A stretch of DNA of 48,256 nt from Candidatus Poseidoniales archaeon (GTDB taxonomy: Archaea > Thermoplasmatota > Poseidoniia > Poseidoniales > Poseidoniaceae). Shown one piece after another: positions 42,114-48,256 of this stretch. Below the pieces are notes generated by a model, which saw only the letters and a program-made list of their open reading frames with translations, was not told the DNA's origin and ran no database searches. Position 1 is the stretch's first letter; each line of letters begins with the position of its first letter. Location of the stretch: contig QQSI01000010.1 of assembly GCA_003602645.1 (NCBI GenBank), positions 36,625-84,880 of the forward strand. The letters are read 5' to 3'. The translations under genes were made by a program, and so were the position numbers.

Positions 42114-42752
42114 TCAGTACAATGCACCAAGCACCAATCGAGGGTCTGGGTAGTCAACCAGTGCTTGTTCACGGTCTGCTCGACGAACAACTCCGGGTAA
42201 ATCAGGTACCTTAGGTTCAATCAATGAGAGTTGAAAATGAACGTGCGGCTCCCATCCTCCATTTTCGTGTTTCTCCCCCATCGTGGCGATACGGGCACCG
42301 CTTTGAACGAGCTGGCCTGGAGCAAGACCGTCGAGACTCTCTGTCGATAGATGGCCATAAAGAGCCCAAACTTTGCGTTTCGGATTGATATCGTGTGGTG
42401 TTGGCGGCCACGAAAGTTCGTATTCAACGATCACGGTTGGCCCATAGGAACCATCTTCTGAATTTATCCCGAATGAGTGAATGGTCCCCTCAGCAAAAGA
42501 ATGGACTGGTGTACCTGCTGGCCCGCCAAGATCAATGCCGACGTGAAGATCCCGTTCACCACCAAACAAAGGGGTCGTGTACATGCCAGGCCGAACTTCA
42601 TCGTAGCGGCCGACTTGGTAAGTGAAAGGGCAATTCCAATCCTCTGAAGGCCCTCGAGTGAAATTGAAGACCCAATAAGGTTCATCGAAAATGACAACTG
42701 GGGCAAATTCCTTCCGCTCTGTGCCCATGTGCCTCGTATTGAGGCGTTTCAT
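42114..42752 (-). CDS. M23-type (LytM) zinc metallopeptidase domain protein without signal peptide
   Basis: A protein of about 212 residues with the M23/LytM fold. Zinc ligands are His70 and Asp74 (HVGIDLGG) and His172 (HVHFQL), with His134 (YGHL) and His170 as the catalytic histidines. The GTPVHSFAEGTI stretch matches the family. M23 enzymes usually cut peptidoglycan cross-links, yet archaea of this type lack peptidoglycan. No signal peptide or membrane segment is visible at any possible start (42725, 42752, 42800 or 42905), so it may act on an intracellular peptide or serve another role. The start is uncertain; 42800 would overlap the divergent start at 42799. Confidence 0.85.
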   Translation of the reverse strand: MKRLNTRHMGTERKEFAPVVIFDEPYWVFNFTRGPSEDWNCPFTYQVGRYDEVRPGMYTTPLFGGERDLHVGIDLGGPAGTPVHSFAEGTIHSFGINSEDGSYGPTVIVEYELSWPPTPHDINPKRKVWALYGHLSTESLDGLAPGQLVQSGARIATMGEKHENGGWEPHVHFQLSLIEPKVPDLPGVVRRADREQALVDYPDPRLVLGALY

Positions 42753-42798
42753 TTGATTGTTGGCCGAAGAATCAAAGCCTGAACCTTGATGCTCACCC

Positions 42799-45120
42799 AT
42801 GCTCATCACCGTGCTGCTCTTGTTGGCGGTCACGGCACTACCCGGATATGCCCTAAGTAGGGTATTGGATGGGAGTGCAGATCGAATTCGGAGAGCGATG
42901 CTCACCCCTTCGCTTGGGCTTTTGCTTGTCTACGGGTTCAGTGGAATATTGTTGTATTCAGATTTGTGGACTTGGGGTCTAATGAGTGCAGGGCTGTTGT
43001 TGCTCAACACTGCAGCACTCGCTCATATTCAACGCAGAGTTGATGAAAAAAGGAAACTAACACCATGGCAAGCATTGGAAGCTGCCATGCATGGTGAAGT
43101 GATTTCAAAGGAAGAAACAACATTGAGCGAAGAGGTAACTGCCCAACGGTGGTTCCAGTCCAACCGGCAACCATTGATGTTTGGAATCGCCCTTATCGCA
43201 GCCCTAAGTTGCTTGACGCTCCCCTTTTTGCAAGACCTTCCCTTTGGCGTGGATTGGATTGGGTTTTCGATGTTGAGCGGGCAGATACAAAGCACTGGCA
43301 GCATGGCTCTACCCGGTACTAATGAAGGATTTTGGACCTACCCCCCAGCGTACCCATCGCTTGCAGCTTGGCTGCAAATCACCTTAGGGTTGTCATCCGG
43401 AGAAGCCGTGTTCCACCTCGGACATTACAGCCTTTTTGCACTCTTTTTGGGCATTGGGGGAGCGATGGATCGACACGGTGCTGGAGCGCATGGGATGCTT
43501 GCCATGGCTTTTGGAGCTGGATTATTTGCCAAAACTTTTGATTCAGGGTACCCGACCGTTGCCAGCCAACTTGGATTGGTGGTGGGTCTTCTGGTTTTGC
43601 TGCGACCGTCGGCAACCAGAGCCAAGCACCACACAAGGGGCTTCGTGTTAGCTTTTCTTTGCGTCGTGTTGATTCATCCCACGGGAGCGATTTACCTTGG
43701 CATGCTGATGGCTGCACATCTTCTCATTGGGCTTCGACTGGATGAAAGGTACAGCGCAAACATTCAGAAAATTTTGATCACGAGCGCAACCTTACTCACC
43801 GGTGCGGCAGCAATTGCCTTGCTCATCTTAGCCCCACGTATGCTTGACGCTGCTGTGTTTGCTGAATATGGTTGGCAGGGTGGCCGCCCATTGATCACCT
43901 ACAATTTGCTGCTTCTGACAGGTGGGTTACTCGCAGCTTGGCGACTGAGAGCGACGGTCGAGGGAATGCTGCTGAGCACTTGGTTTGCAGGATTGTGGTT
44001 GTTGAGTGGCATCCACCTCATTGAGGGATTAGAACAAATCCCGATTCTTTCCCTGCTCTCTTATGTGCTGTATTCGATGGGCTTGCATGCCTTCCATGTA
44101 CCGTTAGCGGCATTGCTTGGTTTGTTATGGAGCGATGCAACAAACCTGACTGCCATTGATCAAAAAAGAGGATTCATGGGCATTGGATGGGACCCTCACC
44201 TTCAGTCCAAAATTTCAACAGGGCTCATGGCAAGCGTGATCATCGGAATCATCATTGGGAATTTACTGTTGATTCAAGTGAGTGAACATGATGAATTACG
44301 ACCAATTGGACAAGGTGAAATCGACCTCATGGAAGCGATAGAAGGGTTGCCTGAGGGAAGCATTGTGTTTTCCGAAAACGCTCAATGGGGCTATGTTTTG
44401 GATGCCCCAACGCATATCCAATTTACGAGTTTACCAACCCTTGGCTTGGTCCAACTCGAATCCTCGATTCAACCTCAAGCCACCTCCGCAGTGCTTGGAG
44501 ATCATCCCGAGGCGATTAGCGCCCTGAACATCACTCATGCTGTGTCTTCCCCGCTCGGCACCGTAGGTTGGTATCTTGCTCGCTCCTCCCATTGGTCGAT
44601 GCTTGTTGAACATCACGGCAGTGCGCTTTGGGCCTTCGATGCTTCTGGTCAAAGCGAGGAGCATCAGTTGACTTCCTTTGACGAGGATTCATGCAAGGAG
44701 GGGTGCATCACAAGAATTGACCCCTGGGCAAACCATCGATTCAGGGATCCATTCGAACTCGGAAATACTCGGCCTTTTCTGATCGAATCGATTGATACCT
44801 CCCTCTCATTCGAGTTTCAAGAACCAACGGTACCCGGCGGCCAATTGTGCATGGTGTTTGAAGCGGTCGGAAACCTCGAAGGGTTTACCGTCGTGCTTGA
44901 CCAGCACAATGAAACCTTCAATGATCTCGATTCAGGCTGGCATTCAGCCTGCATTGAAAATGTAAACTTGAGCGAAGGCACACAGGCACTGGATTTTGTT
45001 TGGGACGCTGAAAGTTCTTCAAATCGGCGTTGGATCAACCCAATCGGGTTCTCCGGCCGCGGTGACGCCCTGCTTGACCGCACTGGGCTGCGCATGCATT
45101 GGCTGGAATTTAGGGGATAA
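42799..45120 (+). CDS. Polytopic GT-C-like membrane protein with C-terminal extracellular domain
   Basis: A 773-residue protein. About twelve hydrophobic segments fill residues 1-500. The first is MLITVLLLLAVTALPGYAL. The first large loop has FLQDLPFGVDWIGFSML, an acidic residue placed as in GT-C glycosyltransferases. The last 250 residues are soluble and rich in beta structure (QLCMVFEAVGNLEGFTVVLDQ). This architecture fits membrane glycosyltransferases that use lipid-linked sugars at the outer face, such as DUF6541-like or oligosaccharyltransferase-related proteins; homology is not proven. The GT2 gene begins 50 bases downstream and could supply dolichol-phosphate-mannose. Its ATG overlaps one of the possible starts of the divergent M23 gene. 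Confidence 0.75.
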   Translation: MLITVLLLLAVTALPGYALSRVLDGSADRIRRAMLTPSLGLLLVYGFSGILLYSDLWTWGLMSAGLLLLNTAALAHIQRRVDEKRKLTPWQALEAAMHGEVISKEETTLSEEVTAQRWFQSNRQPLMFGIALIAALSCLTLPFLQDLPFGVDWIGFSMLSGQIQSTGSMALPGTNEGFWTYPPAYPSLAAWLQITLGLSSGEAVFHLGHYSLFALFLGIGGAMDRHGAGAHGMLAMAFGAGLFAKTFDSGYPTVASQLGLVVGLLVLLRPSATRAKHHTRGFVLAFLCVVLIHPTGAIYLGMLMAAHLLIGLRLDERYSANIQKILITSATLLTGAAAIALLILAPRMLDAAVFAEYGWQGGRPLITYNLLLLTGGLLAAWRLRATVEGMLLSTWFAGLWLLSGIHLIEGLEQIPILSLLSYVLYSMGLHAFHVPLAALLGLLWSDATNLTAIDQKRGFMGIGWDPHLQSKISTGLMASVIIGIIIGNLLLIQVSEHDELRPIGQGEIDLMEAIEGLPEGSIVFSENAQWGYVLDAPTHIQFTSLPTLGLVQLESSIQPQATSAVLGDHPEAISALNITHAVSSPLGTVGWYLARSSHWSMLVEHHGSALWAFDASGQSEEHQLTSFDEDSCKEGCITRIDPWANHRFRDPFELGNTRPFLIESIDTSLSFEFQEPTVPGGQLCMVFEAVGNLEGFTVVLDQHNETFNDLDSGWHSACIENVNLSEGTQALDFVWDAESSSNRRWINPIGFSGRGDALLDRTGLRMHWLEFRG

Positions 45121-45169
45121 TTGGGGTTTTGAGCGAAGCGATGAAAACATCAAAGCGGTTCCTCATAGC

Positions 45170-45907
45170 ATGAAGAGCGTCACGGTGCTCCTTCCTACCT
45201 TGGACGAGGCCGAGGGAATCGCAGAGGTGGTCCCAAGGATCCCAATCCAAGAACTCCGAGCCTCAGGCTGGGTGGTTTCAGTCCTCGTCGTTGACGGTGG
45301 AAGCGATGATGGCACCATTGAAATCGCAAATCAACTCAATTGTAGAACCATGCGTCAGCATGGTAAAGGAAAAGGAGTGGCTATGCGGCAGGGGTTCTCT
45401 GCTTTCTTAGAAAGCGGCGATGATGCATTGGTGATGTTGGATGCCGATGGAACTTACCATCCAGAGGAAATGATTCGCATGTTGAAAGCCTTAGAAAAGG
45501 CAGATGTGGCGGTTGGAGACCGGCTAAAAGGTGCGATGGACCCCGATGCGATGACCCGTGTCAATTACTTTGGAAATCACTTGTTAACATGGTGTGCCGT
45601 TGCTCTTTACGGCGTACCAATGCCTGATTTATGTTCTGGGTATTGGGCGTTCACCCGGCGCTCGATCAAGGCGTTGAAATTGAATTCAATGCGTTTTGAA
45701 ATCGAGGCTGAGATGTACACTTCATGCGTTTTGGAACAGCTTGAAATTACTCATATTCCGATTCGTTATTCCAAACGCTTGGGGGAAGCAAAGCTCGGTT
45801 CTGTGAAGGATGGTTGGAACATTTTGAGAAAATTGCTTGTTCGTAGAATTTTCAAGGCCCCACCCCATTCTATTGAAGGGGAAGGAAACTTGAACATCGA
45901 ACAATGA
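45170..45907 (+). CDS. Family 2 glycosyltransferase, dolichol-phosphate mannosyltransferase-like
   Basis: A 245-residue GT-A enzyme. VTVLLPTLDEAEGI opens the nucleotide-binding fold, VVDGGSDDGT is the first acidic site, and MLDADGTYHPEEM carries the metal-binding DxD. GDRLKGAMDP and DLCSGYWAFTR complete the catalytic core. The size and wording match single-domain DPM1-type enzymes that transfer a hexose from GDP or UDP sugar to a polyprenyl phosphate; no C-terminal membrane domain is present. The ATG at 45170 is selected because the fold begins there. The stop overlaps the ATG at 45904 of the next frame. It likely works with the preceding GT-C-like protein in surface glycosylation. Confidence 0.88.
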   Translation: MKSVTVLLPTLDEAEGIAEVVPRIPIQELRASGWVVSVLVVDGGSDDGTIEIANQLNCRTMRQHGKGKGVAMRQGFSAFLESGDDALVMLDADGTYHPEEMIRMLKALEKADVAVGDRLKGAMDPDAMTRVNYFGNHLLTWCAVALYGVPMPDLCSGYWAFTRRSIKALKLNSMRFEIEAEMYTSCVLEQLEITHIPIRYSKRLGEAKLGSVKDGWNILRKLLVRRIFKAPPHSIEGEGNLNIEQ

Positions 45908-45930
45908 ACAAGTCTCAAAACAGGCAAGAG

Positions 45931-45935
45931 GGAGG
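45931..45935 (+). promoter_or_regulatory. Shine-Dalgarno motif of aspartate-semialdehyde dehydrogenase
   Basis: GGAGG lies 7 bases before the ATG at 45943. It supports this start over the ATG at 45904, which overlaps the previous stop and adds thirteen non-conserved residues. Confidence 0.55.
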
Positions 45936-45942
45936 CACACGC

Positions 45943-47013
45943 ATGGGACGCCACCACACCGCAGTGTTAGGTGCATCTGGATTGGTGGCCCAGCGCATGC
46001 AACAGCGTCTTGCGAACCATCCATGGTTCCGCCTCAGCGCAGTTGTTGGGAGCAAACGCACAGCAGGTGCTTCGCTTGACTCAATTCCCTGGGGCCTAGA
46101 ACAGGACAGACCACAATTACCCGACCTCGAAGTGCTTGATGCAGATGATGACAATCTGATTACCCACCTCAAGAACAAAGGCATCACTGTTGCTTTTTCT
46201 TGTGTACCTTCAGAGGTTGCAGACCCACTTGAGCGCAACCTTGCTTTAGCAGGCATTGCCGTGTTTTCTAATTCAAGCGCTTTTCGACGTTGCGATGGTG
46301 TCCCACTGGTGATTTCCGACATTAATCCTGGACATTTAGCCGATTTTGGAAGCAAGGGCTATCGGTTAGCATGTGCGACAAATTGCACACTGATTCCACT
46401 CGCCGTACCAACAGCAGCGCTCAACCATGCCTTCCCCATAACCAATGTACGAATGCGGAGTGAACAAGCACTTTCAGGTGCTGGCTATGGTTTGCTTCAA
46501 AGTCAATCCGCACTGGAGGGTAACCACCCAAGCGAAATCCCGGGTGAAGCTGAAAAGACAACTGCTGAGCTGCTGCATGTGCTCTGTGCGGATTTTGGAG
46601 TTGAGGTGGAATGCCGCCGTGTGACAAGAATGAATGGACATCAGATCTTCGCACAAGTGACGTTTGCTGAATCAGTGACCCTTGAGGAAGTGAACGAAGC
46701 CTTGGATGGCCATAATTTTACTCAAGCCATCTTGGAATGCCCAAGCGCGCCGTTACGCTCCATTCAGAGGGTGGTTAGCATCGACCCTGAGGCGCACCTT
46801 TGGGGGAATGGTGTCGACTTCCTCTCAGACCCAGACCCCACTCATGATTTGAAAGCTGGAATGAGCGTGGTGATGGGACCGGTTCGTATGGTGAATTCGA
46901 CAACCATTGAATTTTCAGCTTATTCACACAACACAATCCGTGGCGCAGCCGGTGGCACGATGTTGTTAGCAGAGCAGGCCTACATCGAACAAAGGCTCCC
47001 GAAACAGCAGTAG
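45943..47013 (+). CDS. asd: Aspartate-semialdehyde dehydrogenase
   Basis: A 356-residue NADP-dependent enzyme reducing aspartyl phosphate to the semialdehyde, the branch point to lysine, threonine and methionine. The nucleotide motif is LGASGLVAQ near residue 9. The catalytic Cys148 lies in ACATNCTLIPLAVP, and the RVTRMNGHQIFAQVTF stretch near 220-235 holds the substrate-binding Arg and His. The wording is that of the archaeal/fungal-type ASADH. The start at 45943 is supported by a GGAGG motif; the 45904 ATG would also be possible because it overlaps the GT2 stop. No other gene of the pathway is adjacent. Confidence 0.93.
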   Translation: MGRHHTAVLGASGLVAQRMQQRLANHPWFRLSAVVGSKRTAGASLDSIPWGLEQDRPQLPDLEVLDADDDNLITHLKNKGITVAFSCVPSEVADPLERNLALAGIAVFSNSSAFRRCDGVPLVISDINPGHLADFGSKGYRLACATNCTLIPLAVPTAALNHAFPITNVRMRSEQALSGAGYGLLQSQSALEGNHPSEIPGEAEKTTAELLHVLCADFGVEVECRRVTRMNGHQIFAQVTFAESVTLEEVNEALDGHNFTQAILECPSAPLRSIQRVVSIDPEAHLWGNGVDFLSDPDPTHDLKAGMSVVMGPVRMVNSTTIEFSAYSHNTIRGAAGGTMLLAEQAYIEQRLPKQQ

Positions 47014-47053
47014 GCATAAATGCGTTCATCACCCCCACCAAATTGGTGCGAGC

Positions 47054-48154
47054 ATGGGTATTACCGCAATGATTCCGGACATGACCATAGGTCAACTCAA
47101 GAACGAGGCAGATGCACGCTGGGGTGAAATTTGGGACCCTGTCTCGAGCCGCATGACCGTGATGCTGATGTGCCCTCGTAAAGAACGAAAGTTACTCGAG
47201 TTGCACGGTGATATGATTGAACATGGTCAACCCGTCCTCACGGTCTTCCACCGCCCTCGTGCTGGGGCACATTTGCTCGAGGACCAAGGATTTGACCCAC
47301 GAAGTGCTTCGTTTCAATTCGTCGACTTGGCAACCCCTGACATGGGCCCTTGGATGCAACACCTTGTCACCAACGAAGGGTGGCTTCGCAGTTCTATTGA
47401 AGTGACAGCTCTGCCGTATTCCGTGGACAATCCAGCCCAACGTGGTTTTGAAACTCAACGCATCATGTGCTTTCGACATCCATCCCTTGATGCTCTTGAA
47501 CGCTACTACCTCCCCTTCCCGCCTCAGAGCATTCCAGGGAAGTGTTTCGTAAGCCTGCCAAGACGGCAAGCGGCAGAATTGGCCCGCCAGCAGGCAGAAG
47601 TGCTCGGAGTTGGGCGACTGGAGAAAAAGCAAACCATCAGTCAAGCCACGACTGAAGAGATGCCAGTTCCAGCACCCGCACCCGTTGAGGAAGAAACCAT
47701 GGACGCTATGATGGACGCTTTCTCAACCGACCTCATCGCAGGGATCACTGAGGAGGCTGAACCTCATGTTTCGCTCGAAGAAGACGGTGAACCAAACGTT
47801 GAGGATGCACCGCTGCCAGCAAGTCCCCCCCCGCCAGAGCATGTCTTCGTACCGCTTCCATCAGGCAGCACGCCGGAATCACTTGCCCCGGAGGTTGTTG
47901 AAACACCTTCGCCTGCCATCAGCCCCGAAGAGAACAAAGCAAATGTCCCTATGCCGGCGATCGAAGAAGAACCTGGAGTGCAAATGTCAGATATTGAAAT
48001 CGAATTCAGAGAACTCGTCAACGGATTACTCGCAGCTGGTGTCGAACCCAATGAAATGATGGACGATCCGCGTTGGGAAGAAATCAATGAACGTGCAACT
48101 GCCGTCGGGTTCGAAACATGGCCCGTCTTCCTTCAGTTGGCGACAATGGAATGA
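47054..48154 (+). CDS. Acidic Pro/Glu-rich protein of unknown function
   Basis: A 366-residue protein. The first 190 residues look folded (MTVMLMCPRKERKLLEL, then FVSLPRRQAAELARQQAEVLG). A long acidic linker rich in Pro, Glu and Ala spans about 195-310. The end (SDIEIEFRELVNGLLAAGV and MMDDPRWEEINERATAVG) is again compact and helical. There is no signal peptide or membrane helix. I do not recognise a family. The gene stands 40 bases after asd and 46 bases before a zinc-ribbon protein gene. A TATA-like cataaatg at about 47016 may start its transcript. Confidence 0.72.
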   Translation: MGITAMIPDMTIGQLKNEADARWGEIWDPVSSRMTVMLMCPRKERKLLELHGDMIEHGQPVLTVFHRPRAGAHLLEDQGFDPRSASFQFVDLATPDMGPWMQHLVTNEGWLRSSIEVTALPYSVDNPAQRGFETQRIMCFRHPSLDALERYYLPFPPQSIPGKCFVSLPRRQAAELARQQAEVLGVGRLEKKQTISQATTEEMPVPAPAPVEEETMDAMMDAFSTDLIAGITEEAEPHVSLEEDGEPNVEDAPLPASPPPPEHVFVPLPSGSTPESLAPEVVETPSPAISPEENKANVPMPAIEEEPGVQMSDIEIEFRELVNGLLAAGVEPNEMMDDPRWEEINERATAVGFETWPVFLQLATME

Positions 48155-48188
48155 CAAGATTCAATACCGCTCGACCTGACACCACACC

Positions 48189-48193
48189 GGAGG
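48189..48193 (+). promoter_or_regulatory. Shine-Dalgarno motif of the zinc-ribbon gene
   Basis: GGAGG lies 7 bases before the ATG at 48201. It supports that this short reading frame is a real gene start. Confidence 0.55.
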
Positions 48194-48200
48194 CACCACC

Positions 48201-48256
48201 ATGGGATTCTGTATCAACTGCGGACAACAGCACCAAGACGGCATTCGCTTCTGCAG
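48201..48256 (+). CDS. Zinc-ribbon protein, N-terminal fragment (cut by window end)
   Basis: Only the first 18 codons are visible: MGFCINCGQQHQDGIRFC. The CxxCG followed by RFC is the standard opening of a zinc-ribbon domain (usually ending in RFCxxCG). It is preceded by a GGAGG motif. The gene runs out of the window, so function and length cannot be given. Confidence 0.65.
   Translation, partial: MGFCINCGQQHQDGIRFC

Noticed and set aside
1-48256. tRNA, rRNA, CRISPR arrays or insertion sequences
   Set aside because: The gaps between genes are short (at most about 150 bases), and none shows a cloverleaf, regularly spaced repeats or transposase coding. By eye only; a covariance search would be decisive for small RNAs.

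Overview
The window reads as one gene-dense stretch of an archaeal chromosome, most likely a marine planktonic Thermoplasmatota (Marine Group II / Candidatus Poseidoniales). The archaeal calls are TATA-binding protein, the ribosome-export factor homologue NMD3, a SepF-type division protein, mevalonate kinase and a KaiC/RadA-type ATPase. The lineage is inferred from this mix together with very large secreted PKD-repeat proteins, lipoproteins with bacterial-type lipoboxes, an S15-type hydrolase and cytochrome c maturation genes. No phylogeny was run. I see no tRNA, rRNA, CRISPR, insertion sequence or phage genes, and no gene-free stretch longer than about 150 bp.

Layout. 1-5.5 kb (+): the 3' end of isoleucyl-tRNA synthetase, a BtuF-like metal/cobalamin-binding protein without signal peptide, a BNR-type lipoprotein and a MutS2-like ATPase. 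5.5-7.9 kb (-): an S15/CocE-type lipoprotein hydrolase and a thioredoxin. 7.9-10.6 kb (+): a secreted amidohydrolase with a lamin-tail-like domain and a C-terminal membrane anchor. 10.6-17 kb: CysS (-), an NAD-dependent epimerase/reductase plus a FRAG1/DRAM-like membrane protein (+), then MutY and a FadF/HdrD-like membrane Fe-S oxidoreductase (-). 17.1-28.3 kb (+): mevalonate kinase, TBP, two tandem giant PKD-domain surface proteins, SepF and a polytopic membrane protein. 28.3-29.7 kb: Maf (-) and a KaiC-like ATPase (+). 29.7-37.7 kb (-): GlmS, a giant membrane-anchored subtilase and a rhomboid protease. 37.7-42.1 kb (+): a CcmA-CcmB-like fusion, CcmC, CcmD, NMD3 and a phosphoglucose/phosphomannose isomerase. 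42.1-42.8 kb (-): an M23-type peptidase. 42.8-48.3 kb (+): a GT-C-like membrane protein, a dolichol-phosphate-mannose-synthase-like GT2, aspartate-semialdehyde dehydrogenase, an acidic protein of unknown function and the start of a zinc-ribbon protein.

How the genes work together. Several sets suggest shared jobs. The two PKD proteins share an N-terminal domain, one C-terminal membrane segment and a cytoplasmic tail ending in an LPEGW..EQW..YG motif, and they lie directly upstream of sepF, which points to a cell-surface/division link. The ccm genes assemble cytochrome c. GlmS, the sugar isomerase, the GT-C-like protein and the GT2 fit glycan synthesis. The rhomboid and the subtilase are neighbouring membrane proteases that both end in a cytoplasmic-looking Cys cluster.

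Expression signals are mixed. TBP has a TATA box placed for a leaderless transcript, while several downstream genes (mutY, glmS, ccmD, asd) have clear Shine-Dalgarno motifs and overlapping stops. Four convergent gene pairs meet with 0 to 5 bp between stop codons, leaving no room for dedicated terminators.
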